Assembly (NCBI GenBank): GCA_963969365.1
Contig: OZ017747.1
Coordinates: 1,054,001 to 1,118,000, forward strand
Source: Asterochloris sp. CNOR1
Taxonomy: Eukaryota; Chlorophyta; Trebouxiophyceae; Trebouxiales; Trebouxiaceae
Direction of reading: 5' to 3'
Length of the DNA stretch: 64,000 bases
Part shown: in pieces, positions 46,526 to 58,599 of the stretch
Numbering within the stretch: the first letter of the stretch is position 1
How the letters are laid out: each line of letters begins with the position of its first letter
Program-made: the position numbers and the translations under genes
Notes under the pieces: model-generated
Seen by the model: only the letters and a program-made list of their open reading frames with translations
Told to the model about the DNA's origin: nothing
The model's database searches: none

Positions 46526-48082
46526 ATGAATGTGCCCACAACCACTAGCATTCCTGGGACCCTGGCTGTGCCCAGATGTGTCAGATCTCAGCACCTTCAC
46601 CATCTGCGTGCTGTAGCTCATGACCAACCATCAGTCTGGTCCTGGCAATCAAATGATGTGGTGCAGCGTGTCCACGGATCATCAGCAATTCCCCTGGTGC
46701 TGTGCCCTGGCTTTGGCAATTGCTCCACTGACTATGTGAGCCCCTTTGGCGCTGAAGGGGCAGGCATAGTGGCAGCCCTGGAGGTGAGCCCTGCTCAGCT
46801 CAAGGGCACATGTTTCTTTAGTGTCCTTTCCCCCCTCACTTTGCCAATTTTTGTGCAGGCTAGAGGCTTCAGGGTTTTTGTGCCAGATCTGCAACGAAAG
46901 GAATGGTTTGCAGTTGCCCGCAGCTTACTGTCGTGGGATACATGGCGGGGCAGGTCGACTGTTGAGCAGGGCTACAGGTGAGGCCTGCACCACATTCTTT
47001 AGCCTGGCCCCCAGCTGACAAGCGGCCGACGGGCTTGTCGCTGCTGCAGGTGGTACCTTGAGAAACTGCAGGCCACGGTAGACCAAGCCAGACGAGAATG
47101 CAAAGCTGAGCAGGTCGACCTGCTAGGCCACTCTGCAGGTGAGCTGAAGCTGGAGAAGTCTGCTGTGTCCAGCCCTGCCGACACTGACAAGATGTTGCTG
47201 CTGCTCCTAGGTGGCTGGCTAGCGAGGAGCTTCCTTGGCGATCCTCTGTACATTGCACAGCTTCAACAGGTCGCGGCTGGAACAGACACTGACACCATCC
47301 CCTCCCTCACCTCCCTCAGTAATGGCAGGGAGCCCAGCTCCAATGGCACAGCTCCTGATGGCAGCAGTCCATCCCAGCAGCAGATTGATCAGCAGGTGGA
47401 GCAAGCGCTGGAGCTTGGGGAGGAGAGGCAGCTGCAGCAGCAGCGCAACCATGTCGTGCGGAGGGTGGTGACCATGGGAACACCCCACCTGCTGACGGGA
47501 GGGGCGCGTGACTTCACTGGAGGGGCCCTGACATGGGTGAACAAGCAGTGGCCAGGTGGGTTGAAATTGATCCGCCCAGGAGGTAGCCTTGATGCCGCAT
47601 GTGTGCATGTGCTTGGCCAGTTGTCTGCTGTCGCCCTGTACATCGCTGCTGGTGATGCATGGCACTGGCTGCTGAAGCAGCATTGGCAGGCCTCAGCTGT
47701 TGTGTTCAGGACCTGGCCAACGCTGCTTGAGGGCTGACCCTGACTACTTGAGCTGCTGACTGCAGGGTCCTTCTTTGCTGGTGATGGGCTGGAGTATGTG
47801 TGCCTGGCAGGGAGGGTGGTGCGCGCGGACAAGAACGCCCCTAGAAAATCCCTTGCTCGATACGCATATGGCAGTTACAGCCAGACTTGCAGGGATGCCC
47901 AGGGCAAGGAGGGTGACGGCGTCGTAGCTCTCTGCTGCGCTCACCTTCCTGGAGCAAACAACATCACCCTGGATGGTTGTTTTCACAGCATCAGCAAGAC
48001 TGGGACCTTTGAAGAGGCTTCTGAGCTTGTGTGGTACGGCAGCCCTCAAGTCATAGACTCGTGGGCGCATGCACTGCTGTGA
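46526..48082 (+). CDS. Plastid/cyanobacterial-type alpha/beta hydrolase (lipase-like)
   Basis: Five exons (46526-46783, 46859-46977, 47050-47138, 47211-47555, 47766-48082) give 375 residues in a closed frame. The fold signature is clear: strand and oxyanion loop IPLVLCPGFGNCSTDY, then GFRVFVPDLQRKEW, and the nucleophile elbow DLLGHSAGGW with Ser154 (split by an intron after the Ser-Ala codons). The probable acid is Asp321 (EGDGVV) and the base His344 (GCFHSI). RVVTMGTPH follows the nucleophile strand as in related proteins. Close relatives, as I recall them, are the unstudied hydrolases shared by cyanobacteria and plant plastids, which end in WYGSP-x-V-x-x-W as here. The N-terminus (Thr/Ser/Arg-rich) fits a transit peptide. 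The substrate is unknown; a lipid or ester is likely. A Ser/Gln-rich insert lies at about 47.29-47.44 kb. Confidence 0.87.
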
Positions 48083-48298
48083 AGGAGTGATGAGAGTCTG
48101 TCAGCAAGGGTGACATTCTACAGTGTCAGACGACAGCATCTCAACTTGCTTGCTAGATACAGATTAAACTCCTGCAGCCCGCCCGCCATGTGTACAGGTT
48201 ACTGGCCCACTCAGCTTGTCAAAATTTGGTTGTTGTGCTTGATAAATGTTGGCAGCTGCTGAATCTGATTGACACATGAATGCCTTGACCAATGCTGG

Positions 48299-49840
48299 TC
48301 ACCCTTCCACGACCTTGACAGGGGTCCCAAAGGCATTCTTTGGCTTGATCGACAGCAACTCAACGTCCCTGCAGCAGCCAGGCACCAACTGAAAGTCTTG
48401 ACCACGGCAAAGCACATTTGCAGCTGGTAAGCATCATCCTCACATCTCCAGCTCTGCATTGGGTGGAATCTCTCCAATGCCTTTGTCCCCATAAGCTAGT
48501 TTGGGGGGCACGATTGCCTTGCGCTGTCCTCCCACTCGCATTGTGCGCACCATCTGCATGGCACAGCAATGTGCAGGTGAAGAGACCCTCTCGCTGTGTC
48601 CAGGCTGCAGCAACTTCATGAACGAAAGAGACCCACCAAGTCCAGGCCTGGCAGGGTGCCGCCGGCGCCCTTGGCGCCCACATCAAATCCAATGGGAGAG
48701 CCACCTGCAGGTGCAGGTGTATGACAGGGTAATTTGACTGGCCGTTACTTCCAGCAGAGCAAAGCTGCTCTGCATGCAGCCTGCAGCTCACCTGTCACTC
48801 CCATACCCTGCCTGCATGAACATCCGCAGTCAACGTGAGCTGCTGAGGGCTGGCAGTAGAAGCTTCAAGGCCGGTTGTGGGTCCTGTACTTGCCTAGATG
48901 TGAGGAAGGTGACGCCATGCCACCTGGCTTCATAGTGCACTGCAACCCTGTCTCCCTGCTTGGGCTGTTGGCCACCTGGAGGGGGGACAGGGTCATGCCT
49001 TGTGCATCTGCATTGGCATCAAGCAGCAGTGGCGACATGCAGAGCAAAATCGCGTCAGTTCAAGTGGGCAGCTCATGGGCACCCACCTCCTTTGACAATG
49101 TCGTAGTACTGCAGAACATGCACGGCAGATCAGCAAAGAGGCCAACGGAAGCTGGCACACCATGTACGGCAGAGTACCTTGAGGCCCTCAGGTCCTTCCT
49201 TGAAGTCCTGCAGCAAAGGCACACCAGGTGGACCGCGCCGACTCAAGGCAGTGCCAAGGGGAGCTCCATGCAGAGAGAGCAGTAAGGGCCTCGAGAGGCT
49301 CAACAGCAGGCTTCTCAGCGGCATACCTCCAGCGGTATCTGACTTTTGAACCCTCGTCGCCGTGGCTTGAGCTCCTGCAGTGCAAGCATGGAGTCATGCA
49401 GCATGTCGACCAGCCAGAAAGCCACATCAGTGTGCTGCTGCAAGGCGCTTCACCTTGGCAAACGGGTTCCCCAGAGCCTGTGCTTCCTGGCTCTGCTGCA
49501 GACCTGCATGCCGCATGCGTTCCCACCCTTGATGCGCTGAGGAGGTCATATGCAGCTCTGCTTGGATTCACATATTGAGGTTCTCACCAGCAGCAACAAC
49601 TGTGGCAGCAGCTGTCAACATGGCAGTTCTGCGAGTGATCTGGGACTTTGGCTCCTCATCTACAGGGAAACAGAATCAGCAACCCAACACAATGGGGCAA
49701 GCAAGTTTGCTGCTGTACACTGCCTCACATTGTGGAACCTGTGCTGAGCAGCGGCAGGGGTGGCACGCAGGTCTTGTCCTGCTTGTTGGCTTCCTCACTG
49801 TGCCACAAAGACCAGGAGCGGCAAAGAGAGAGCGGGCCAT
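48299..49840 (-). CDS. FKBP18: Thylakoid-lumen FKBP-type peptidyl-prolyl isomerase (FKBP18-like)
   Basis: Exons include 49840-49729 (transit peptide MARSLFAAPGLCGTVRKPTS...), 49659-49588, a short exon near 49.5 kb, and others down to the TGA at 48299-48301. Residues 46-48 are TRR, followed by a hydrophobic Ala/Val stretch and AQA-LGNPF. This is a twin-arginine lumenal signal, so the protein should be imported by the thylakoid Tat pathway. The FKBP domain reads DFKEGPEGLKYYDIVKGG, GDRVAVHYEARWHGVTFLTS, GSPIGFDVGAKGAGGTLPGL, VGGQRKAIVPPKLAYGDKGI and IPPNAELE, ending FGTPVKVVEG. This ending is typical of plant FKBP18. Several aromatic active-site residues of FKBP12 are replaced, as in other lumenal FKBPs, so isomerase activity may be low. 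The intron after LTSRQ can be read as an ordinary GT-AG intron. Confidence 0.92.
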
Positions 49841-50083
49841 AATGACTACCCGGGGGATTCTGAATCAGATGACAATCGAGGTTTCGTAAACATTTTTCTC
49901 TTGCGATATACATGTTGGGCAACTTTCAATCTCCTCTGACAAGGGCATGCCAATCTCAGTTGTCCCCCTGCTGGTCACGTTGTTTTCTGAAAAGCACCTC
50001 ATCTGTGATCTGGCCAGTTCTGCACATGACAAGAGGGTTAAATTGGCTGGTGCTGAGGGAAAAGGAGTAGGGTGGACAGTGGC
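49841..50083. other. Intergenic spacer upstream of the FKBP gene
   Basis: Separates two minus-strand genes. No exon was recognised. It should contain the FKBP promoter and the 3' UTR of the CxxC protein gene. Confidence 0.4.
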
Positions 50084-50521
50084 TCACCTCGTATATCTAA
50101 AGTTGCCTTTTACAGCTGCTGGGCATGGTCGATATGCCTTTATTGGGAACCACTTCACGACGCTGCCCACACCCCCTGCGATGCGGCCTTCTCCCTCACA
50201 CCTGCGCACAGGGATGACAGATGCCTGCCTGCTCATAGCTCAAGCCCTCCATTATCAGTGTACCTACCCCCTTGGCATCTTGTCCTTGGCAATGCCGCAG
50301 GTTTTGCAAACATCTGCAGCCACAGGAGAGGCCTCCGCCTCCTGCAGCCAATTTGAAACCAGAGCTTGCAAGTTTCCCTGGGCTTTCGAATGAAAAGGCA
50401 AAGAACTAGGCAAGCTCACCTGTTGTGGTGCCAAACACCTCAATGGGCTGGGAGCGGGGAGTCTCCTTGTCCCAGCCTGGCTCCTGCTCTTTGCATTTGC
50501 AGTGAAAGCATTTCTGCAGGA
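50084..50521 (-). CDS. Small CxxC protein, plastid-type, 5' end unresolved
   Basis: Three exons join in phase. About 50521-50412 reads KCFHCKCKEQEPGWDKETPR...VFGTTT. A short exon near 50.32-50.28 kb reads DVCKTCGIAKDKMPRG. The last exon, 50201-50084, reads CEGEGRIAGGVGSVVKWFPI...YRPCPAA and ends at a TGA. The paired Cys motifs (CFHC, CKTC, CEGEGR, RPCP) resemble the zinc-binding CxxCxGxG units of DnaJ-type plastid proteins, but the spacing is shorter. I do not recognise the family. No start codon lies in frame before the first exon, so at least one 5' exon is missing; a candidate at 50.85-50.72 kb (VLSQQLSAKLYLTQ...) conflicts with UER1. The function is not known. Confidence 0.5.
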
Positions 50522-50662
50522 TGAGTGCAGCCTTTGTGAGCTACAGATGGGCTGCATTTCTTTTTGGTGCACTCAGCTTGCTAGGTTCAAGGACCTAGGA
50601 CCTTTCATCAACCGCCTTGCAGTTTGCTTGTCAACGATCAGCCCTTTTCACATCGAGCAAGC

Positions 50663-53600
50663 ATGGTGGGGCAACAGAATGGAGTGGCTAACGGCGATGC
50701 CAAGGACCAGGTGGGGAGAGAGCTCTTACGCAATGCCTGGCTGCAACTCGCCTGCTCCCTGCCAGCAGCTTGATGAATCCCAGGAGCATTTCGCCTAGGT
50801 CCATCAGGCCCTGAGTCAAGTAAAGTTTAGCGGACAGCTGCTGGCTCAGGACCTGCAGAGTTAATGTCAGGAGTCTTCAGGCGCCCTGCCTGACCAGGAT
50901 CTGTCGAATTGCAGGCCAGACACAGGACACTGGCGCACACTGATGGACAGTCACTGCTGCCCGCAGGTGTTCCTGGTGTTTGGCAAGTCTGGCTGGATTG
51001 GTGGCCTCATGGGCGGCATGCTGAAGGAGAGAGGCCTCAAGTTTGAATACGCCAATGCCCGCCTGGAGGATCGGGCAGGCATTTTGGCGGACATTGAGCG
51101 CGTGAAGCCCACGCACATCCTAAATGCAGCAGGGCTCACAGGCAGGCCTAACGTGGACTGGTGCGAGGACCACAAGGTCAGCACTGGGCTGGCTGTGTCA
51201 GGGCTGCATGAGAGGTGACGCTGCACGTGTGTAACTGCAAGCCTTGGCTTCTGCCAAGCCCCTAGTAGTGTCCTGCCAGAGGGCAGCTGGGATATGCCCA
51301 CGGCAGAGTGAAATTTGGTGCCATGTCATGCAAGCTTGCGTGAGCTTCTGGTGCAGCTGCAGCTCATCGAACATCATCAGGGCACACAGAGCGCCCTGTC
51401 CCGCAGGCCCAGCACACCTGCTTGTCTCACTGCTGTCATGAGAGTGTGCGGGGGCTTGCGAGAGCCTGCGTGGCACACCTGCTCATTGCTGTAGCTGCAC
51501 TGCTTCAATCCTCACAGTGAACCCCTTCCTGCCTGTGCAGCAACTGGAGGTGTGCATCGCTCTTTGTGACTTCCTCATCTTACTCATCTCTCTGCTCTTG
51601 CTGCTGCGTATCGCATGTATGGGCCTGTAGCAAGCAATGCAGCTTACTGGCTGACAGCTAGCTCCTCTCCCCTGCTGTCAGCACCACCAAAGGTGCACTA
51701 CCGAAACCAACTCAAGCCCACTGCAGCTAAAGGTCATCTGGGTGCGCCACGTGCTGATGTGTGCTGGTGCTGCAGGTTGGCGTACCTGCTGAGCGCTGCA
51801 GCTAAACTGCCATGTATTTCACACTGTCCCACTGACACTCGTTTCGCCATTGTGCAGCTCGGGATGGTCCAGGTGATTGTGCCTTTGCATTCGCAACCTG
51901 GCTTTCTCACCTCACCAACCTCTCTCTTCTGGCTGCTACATCTAGTGGAGGCCTCTCTGCTAATAAAAGTGGCCATTGACGCAAATGCACTGCCCAACCC
52001 CACCACTTGCTCACTGCAGCTGGAGGTCATCCGGGTGAACGTGCTGGGCATGCTCAACCTGGCAGACATCTGCCTGGAAAAGAAGATCCACCTGACTACC
52101 TATGCCACCGGGTGCATCTTCCACTACGACAAGGACTTCCCTCAGGGTAGTGGCAAGGGCTTCACAGAGGAGGATGAGCCCAACTTCACAGGCTCCTACT
52201 ACTCCAAGACCAAAGTGCGGCGCTGCAGTCCCTGGGCTACTGTCTGTTTGCCATGGGCCTGAGGCAGGCTTGCTGCTGTGGTGGTGCTCCTAACTTGATG
52301 CTGTGAGACTGAGATAGGCATGTGATGGGACTGCTTTTGATAAGACTGAGGCTGGCATGCCGTAATGGTGCTGCCACAGGAAACAGGCTGGCATACTCTC
52401 ATGAAATTCATGATCCCCAGGGCCCAACTGCTCCAAGCCAGACTGCCTTTGTCGCCTGGTCCAGGCTGCCACTGACAGGCACCACGTGCTGCCGTGGCCC
52501 CACTGCCTGTACTTGTATTGACATCAAGCCTTTTACCATGCCTGTGCCATTGTCCTAGCAGACTTTACTGCATCTTGAGCTAGCCGCACCCTGCCCTGCC
52601 TGACAACCCCCTTCTTTGGGTGCAGGCCATGGTGGAGGGCCTGCTGAAGGAGTACCCAAACGTGCTGGTGCTGCGCGTGCGCATGCCCATTGTGGCAGAC
52701 CTGACCTATGCCCGCAACTTCATCACCAAGATCATCAAGTATGACAAGGTGAGCCAGCACCAGACAGAGCAACAACTGGTGTGGCAGCCAACCTACCTAA
52801 CAATCAGCCCTGCCTCCTGCCGCAAAGCCTCCTTGCAAGGCATGCTGCCATCTGCTCATGACTCCCTGACAGGGAGAGCCCGCCCTGCTGCAGGTCATTG
52901 ACATCCCCAACTCCATGACTGTGCTGCCAGAGATGCTGCCCTACTCCATCGAGATGGTGAGCCAACTGCAACCTGGATCCCTGTGATCCAACTCCAACCT
53001 CAGGCATGCACAGTGTGCATCCCCTCTCCCTCCCTCCCCATTGCCCCTAATCAACAAATGCCTGAGCGCCTGCATGCTGCCTCTGCAGCCCACACCCCCT
53101 GCCCACAAGCCTGTTTGCCTTGCTCGCCCCTGCAGCCGCCCTGCTGCAATGTGCAGGCACAGCGGGGCCTGACAGGCATCATGAACTACACCAACCCTGG
53201 AGCTGTCAGCCATAACGAGGTGCTGCAAATGTACAAGGACTACATTGACCCTGACTTCACCTGGAGCAACTTCACTGTGGAGGAGCAGGCCAAGGTCATT
53301 GTGGCCCCCCGCAGCAACAACCTGTTGGACACTAAGCGGGTGAGGGCTATTGGTGCACTGCATGTCCCTGCTGCTGTGCGAGCACAACAGGTGTTTGCGA
53401 CATATGCTGCACGCTGCCTGGGCAGGCCAGCAGGCACTGCCTTGCCATTTTAGACACAGAGCACTGCCCTCCCAGCAGCTTGTGCCCTGGGCCGTGCTGA
53501 TACCATGAGGTTGGAGGCAGAGCCACGCAATACGCTGCCGTTGCCTTTTCTTTGATGGTGCAAGGTGTTCTGAATGGTAGCTGAGGTGGACGCATGATGC

Positions 53601-53730
53601 TGTGCAGATTGAGAAGGAGTTCCCTCAGATACTGAACATCCATGACTCCCTCAAAAAGTTTGTGTTCGAGCCCAATTCCCAGAACAAAGAGCAGGTGAAG
53701 AAGGCAGTCAAGGAGATGCGTGGCCGTTGA
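50663..53730 (+). CDS. UER1: UER1/NRS-ER: nucleotide-rhamnose synthase/epimerase-reductase
   Basis: Seven exons (50663-50710, 50967-51176, 52020-52214, 52626-52748, 52894-52956, 53157-53339, 53608-53730) give 314 residues, the usual length. The protein matches plant UER1/NRS-ER along its whole length. It has a Rossmann motif FGKSGWIGG (residues 21-29), RPNVDWCEDHK, RVNVLGMLNLADIC and YATGCIFHYD. The catalytic YxxxK is Y147-SKT-K151. The C-terminal half has RVRMPI, NFITKI, SHNEVLQMYKDYIDP and VIVAPRSNN. The enzyme converts (d)TDP- or UDP-4-keto-6-deoxyglucose to the L-rhamnose nucleotide by 3,5-epimerisation and NADPH-dependent 4-reduction, supplying L-rhamnose for cell-wall and glycan synthesis. 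I chose the first exon (MVGQQNGVANGD) because it joins in phase; an alternative start at 50943 (MDSHCCPQ) is possible. Intron 2 is long (about 840 bases). Confidence 0.95.
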
Positions 53731-53940
53731 TTCTTCACTCAAGTGCCGCCCAGCTTTAATTGTTTCATGAGTCTTGATCCTTGTCCCCTCCAAGGATTAC
53801 CACATGAATGAGATGAGATACAATGTTGTAGCGCCACATTGCTTTCTGCTCTGCTCAAGACAATTCAATGACATGAAGTGCATGTATTTGGCAAATGAGA
53901 GACTGACTCAAATTATACAACAAGCGAAAGCAAGGGCAAA
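53731..53940. other. Spacer between convergent UER1 and peroxiredoxin genes
   Basis: Only about 210 bases separate the two stop codons, so the 3' UTRs probably overlap or abut. No other feature is seen. Confidence 0.5.
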
Positions 53941-55696
53941 TCAGACGTTGGGCTGGGGAGTGGTGCGGATATAGCCCTTGCCAGACGGCAGGGAAGCCTT
54001 CTCAAAGCCCTTGGGGAACTGCATGCAGGCCAGGGCCAACTCTCAGCAAGGGCTCAAGGCGACGCACCAGCAGAGGTCTGGTTGTCAAGGTGTCATGCTT
54101 ACCTTCTTGTTGGCATCATCGTCAGAGAGGGTGGGGACCACCATGCACTTGTCCCCATGCTGCCAGTTGACTGGCGTAGCAACAGAGTGGTTGGCTGTCA
54201 GTTGCAGGCTGTCAATCGCCCTCAAAATCTGCAGCAACAATGCAGACTCAGCAGGCGGCCTGCCTGACACCAGATACTATCTGCTGCAACACCAGCAACC
54301 TTGCAGGCAGCTGACCTATGTTTAGCAGCAGCAGCGACTCGGGACGGCTATGGGCATGTCTCGTGCATGCGCATTGCTGCAGGACATCTGTCTGCAAATG
54401 CCAGGCCACAGCCTCTAGTGGCAGGGGCTGGTGACAACATGGCCAACAAGCAGTACACTGCACAGCGAAGCACATGCAGCATGCCGCCAAAGCCATCCCC
54501 CACCTCTACAAAATTGCGGCCAGTGGTGGCAGGGTACAGGATGGAAAGCTTCAGCTTCTTGTCTGGCCCGATCACAAATACAGCGCGGGCAGTCAGGGGG
54601 ACGCCTGCCTTGTCAATCTCATCAGGGTCCAGCATGCCCCACCTGCCAGGGCGTAACCGCACATGTAAGGCCTGCTTGATTTCCACATGTGCACACACCG
54701 ATGCTCTGTGCATTCATGCGGTTGTTTCAGGCGGGGGAGACAACCTCTGGTGCCCTGGGGAGGCTGCCAACTTGGCTTCCTGCCGGGGGTTGGCTCCAAT
54801 TATATAGGTTGTGATAGCATGTCGCAGCTGCCATCAGCCTGACTGAGGCCATCAGCCTCAGTTGGGTACAGCTGCAGTCTGCCGCGCCTGCCTCTGTCGC
54901 TGCTGTTGTCAGAGTTTACAGGAGCAAGGCCACTCACTGGACTGCAATCTCTCTCTTGGGGTCCGCAATGATGGGGTAGTCCACTTTGCTGCTAGGAGTG
55001 TATGATTCGATGTCAGAAATCCACCTGCAACATTGCCAATGCACAACTTGCAGACCATGCAGTGGCACTTCATCTGATCACTGCATGGGACAGGCAGCAG
55101 CTCCAGGCTTGGCAGAAAGGGCTAATTGTCTAATGCAGTGTACACGATGCCAGCAGCCACTCACAGGCTCGGCAGTGACTTGGGGAAGTGCACCAGCAGC
55201 CTCTCAAACATGGCAGGCAGGGGTTCAGCAGCCAACCCACCCCTTGTGGGACTCCACATCATTGCAGCTGAGAGCGGCAATCTTAAAACCACGCTTGGTG
55301 AACTCCTGTTGCAGCTTGCCGACTTCACCTGCAGCAGAAGCCAATTGCCTTGAGAATGTGTCTGGACAGGAGACACTTGAGCTGTTGACTGCCATCTGCT
55401 GTGCAGGAGGCCAGAAACATACATTGACACACATGCACACCGTGCCCAGATCTCACCAAGCTCTGTTGTGCAGACTGGCGTGTAATCAGCTGGATGAGAG
55501 AACAGGCTGCAGACGTGGCATTTCAAACTGATTGTTAGTGTCAGGCTGTTGCAAGTTCCAGGAGCTGCCGCAAGCAAACATACATTGCCCAGGAGCCCTC
55601 AATCCACTGGTGCCAATCAATTGGGCCCTGAGTGGTGTCTGCCCTGAAGTTGGGCACCACATGGCCAAGCTTGGGGGACTGGCTTTCCTGTGCCAT
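53941..55696 (-). CDS. 1-Cys peroxiredoxin (Prx6 type)
   Basis: Seven exons, from 55696-55584 ([20 protein letters not shown]), 55506-55457 and others, to the last ending in TGA at 53941-53943. All junctions are in phase, giving about 220 residues. The peroxidatic site is [17 protein letters not shown], with Cys50 and Thr47. [33 protein letters not shown] and [13 protein letters not shown] are family marks, and the C-terminal dimer/arm region ([34 protein letters not shown]) is complete. The enzyme reduces hydrogen peroxide and lipid peroxides with one catalytic Cys, using glutathione, ascorbate or thioredoxin-type donors depending on the organism. Plant orthologues are cytosolic or nuclear. 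No transit peptide is present here. Confidence 0.95.
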
Positions 55697-56173
55697 GTAC
55701 CTGACCTTCAGCTGCTGTCACGCAGATCTGGACAGCAGTCTTGCTGGATTAAGCCGAAGACCAACAGCGTGGGGGAGTGTGCCGTACTCAGAATCCTCAG
55801 GAGAATCAAATATTTCATGTGAGAGCTCCATTGGGATTCAGAAACTCACAAAAGCATTGTGATACTCCATTTATGATGAGTTCTCATGCAGGCAGAATTC
55901 AGCACGCTGCTGGGGCCATGTGGGGCAAGTTCAAGGCATTTCAAATAGGTGCCACCCGTTAGCTAGCAGAGCAGCAGCCAATCGTTGGCAGCAAAAGTTC
56001 AGATGGAGAGCAGTTGGGCAGGGGTTGTGTCCCTATCTAGCATACACAAAGGCTGGCTTTGGCAGTATGTCAGCAATGCTCCAGCAGCTTTACTGTGGCA
56101 CCCATGGGCAGCTCAGGGGAAAGGATCTGGGGCTGATGCCTTGCGTTTGCTAGTACCTGCCAGCCACAAAGGC
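55697..56173. other. Spacer upstream of the peroxiredoxin gene
   Basis: Lies between two minus-strand genes. It should hold the peroxiredoxin promoter and the 3' UTR of the phosphoglycerate-mutase-like gene. It is somewhat AT-richer than the flanks. No exon or RNA gene was recognised. Confidence 0.4.
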
Positions 56174-58148
56174 TCAAGGGTGGGATCTAGGGCCTTGGCT
56201 TGATGCAAGCCAGGACCTGCCGCCCCCAAAGCATGTTGGGTCAGGCCGGGGCGGCCCTGCAGCGTCTGTGATGACAAACGAGCGCATCTCGCAGTTGTCA
56301 AAGGTCTTGTGCAGGCTGTTGGCCACCGGCAGGGAGCACTCATGGCCAAAGGAGGACAGCAGGTAGAACAGGAAACCACAATGGGTGACCACTGCAATGC
56401 GCTGCTCAGGCCTGCAGCCAGTGCCCAGCATCATCAGTTGAACTTGTGAGGCTTCACCACTGCTGAAGCACTGCCCCTCATTGAGAGATGAGGCAGGGGC
56501 ACATCAAGGCGGTAAGCGAGTGTTCAGGCCAGCCAAAGCATAATGGGTGGGTTGTGCCCTATCGTGTATCTCCCACTGGCGGCCTCCACAGCACAGCTTG
56601 CCCTTGTTATGCACGCATACATCACTCTCCCTTCAGGCAGTAGCTCCACCCCACCAGCAGCCATGGCAAGAAGCAGCCTCCACAGCACAGCCTGCCAGTC
56701 GACTCAGGGCGGCCTTCTCAACGCTGTGTTTCCCTTCACCAGCCACTGCAGGAAGCAACCCGGTATAGCAACCCCATCCTGCACCCGGTCACGATGTAAG
56801 CAGCGCCCACAGCAGCAGTCTGCCAGATGCCTCTACTTCAGCCTCCACAACAAACCCTCCCAGACCTGCCGCCGCAAGGCAGCTCCACAGCATTGCTGCC
56901 ACACCTGGACACGACTCACCAAACACTGCAACTTCACCTGCTCACAACGCAGCCTGCTGGACCAGCCTCAATGAGGACGGCTCGCACCCCAAGTCTGTGC
57001 AGCCAGCCCCCCTCAAGCATGCCCAACTGCGTACCTGGCCATAAGCCACTGCAGGAAGCGCTTGCCGCGATCCTGCACTGCTGCCTCGCTCTCAGGGCGG
57101 TACTGCTGCCAGACGATGTCCTGGGCGTTCTCTATCAGACTGAAGTCAACTGCCGGGAAGTGCTGCTGTGCAAGGGTGGTATCATCTCGCTTGTCGCAGC
57201 CCTCGCTGCCTGCAGGGTGAGCAAACTCTTCCGAAAGGCTCGCTGCAGGGCAGGCGGTCATGTCATGTAGATTGCCGCTAGTTTAAATTTTTGTTGCAGG
57301 CTGTCTACTCAGGCAGACCTGTGCACCATCGTTCTGATCAGCTGGAGCAGCTGCACAAGAGCAGCCCGTCAGCAGGTGCTCAGCAGGACCAGGTTCATGC
57401 AGGCTGAGCTCCCTGCCAGCAGCAAGAACACTGCTGCATCTACGGAGGTGCCTTCCAAGCAGCAGCCCCTGCACAAGCAATATCCCACCCAAGCGTTCAC
57501 GGCAGCCCTCGAAGGCCACGATAGGAATTCGCGGTGCCGTGATGGCTGCGTGGCCCGACATCACGGCCGCCTGTGGTGCCTGGGCCATCATGAAGGGCGG
57601 CCCTGTGCCCGGCTCCCAGGAGGCGGTGCCAAACACGCCGGCAGCCGTCTCCAGAGTGCGCCGCAGGGGGGAAACCACAATGAGCTGCAACAAGACAGGC
57701 TTGGGAATGAAGCTGCAGGGGCCGGAGGGGGGCTGTCAGCAAAGCAGCGGCAGGTTCAGAGCACCACATGAGCTGTCAGGGGCATGGAGTGGGAGCAGAG
57801 CGTACAGGCAGGACAACACACTGTGCTGCAGGGGGTGCTGCCAGCTCAAGCACAGCTGATTGCCTGAGGGACGCCAATATGGCGCTTGCAAGTGCTGCTG
57901 CAGGCTGCCAGCAAACACTAGGGCTGTGTAAGGCAAAGCCTGCAGTGTGTGCTGCGCGGTTACACAGCTTTTGTCTTGTGCACAGCTGCTTGACGGCTGC
58001 TGACCTGCAGTGCTAATGGTTCGGCTAGGCTTTCGATGTGCTTCCCCAGGGCGTGCGCCTGAGCCCACCCAAAGTCTGTCAGCGCCGCATTTTCATTTAC
58101 GATGCCCACGTTGTGCCACCCCTCGCCGTGGCGGATGAAGTGCACAGT
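56174..58148 (-). CDS. Phosphoglycerate-mutase-like (histidine phosphatase) protein
   Basis: Main exons: 58148-58005 (TVHFIRHGEGWHNVG...LTDFGWAQAHALGKHI), about 57690-57480 (IVVSPLRRTLETAAGVFG, then a Cys-Arg-Glu motif), about 57175-57050 (FPAVDFSLIENAQDIVWQQY... GKRFLQWLMAR) and about 56412-56174 (IAVVTHCGFLFYLLSSFG, DNCEMRSFVI, TGA). The RHG signature with the catalytic His (FIRHGEG), the SPLRRT motif and the second His (VTHCGF) mark the histidine phosphatase superfamily. Sequence and order are closest to the plant PGM-like proteins, whose substrate is unknown. A short 5' exon carrying the start must lie above 58148 but I could not fix it. A small exon between 57.48 and 57.18 kb is likely. 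Confidence 0.82.
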
Positions 58149-58599
58149 CTGCAGGGACGCGCAGAACAACAGCATTCAGCGAGTGAAGGTGGGCCATTGC
58201 AACGCAGGCACATGACGCCCAGGAGCAGAATGTGCTGTCTCGCTCAAAGCCCCTGCCATCTGGCAACTTCACCCATTGTGGAAGGCACCAACATGCAGCT
58301 GTGACCATCTCTTATGTGGGGAGTGAGAGAGCAGCACACCTTTGTTTGGCGCAGCGGGATGATGTTGATTTGAGACTCATGCACTCTGCGGTGGTTGTGT
58401 GCATTCTTGCCTGGCTCGCCTGCAGGTCAGACAGCTGAATCACTCTCCAGACCTGCACTGCCTTCAAGGGCCTCACACCAGGCAGCTGACCCTGCAGTGT
58501 CTTCAATCGGTGCAGATCTTATGCAAGGACCAACATCTCAGCAATGAAGGGATATGGGCAAACAGCCCAAAGCACAAGATACTAATGTGCCGCCTGGTG

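Noticed and set aside
48785-48900. GC-AG intron in the FKBP gene (LTSR before gcaagt)
   Set aside because: The same protein sequence is obtained with a normal GT donor four bases on and a matching AG acceptor, so no non-canonical splicing is needed.
50720-50860. Minus-strand exon LSQQLSAKLYLTQGLMDLGEML as a sure gene
   Set aside because: It is protein-like and ends at a good donor, but it would interleave with UER1 exon 1 on the other strand. It is kept only as a candidate.
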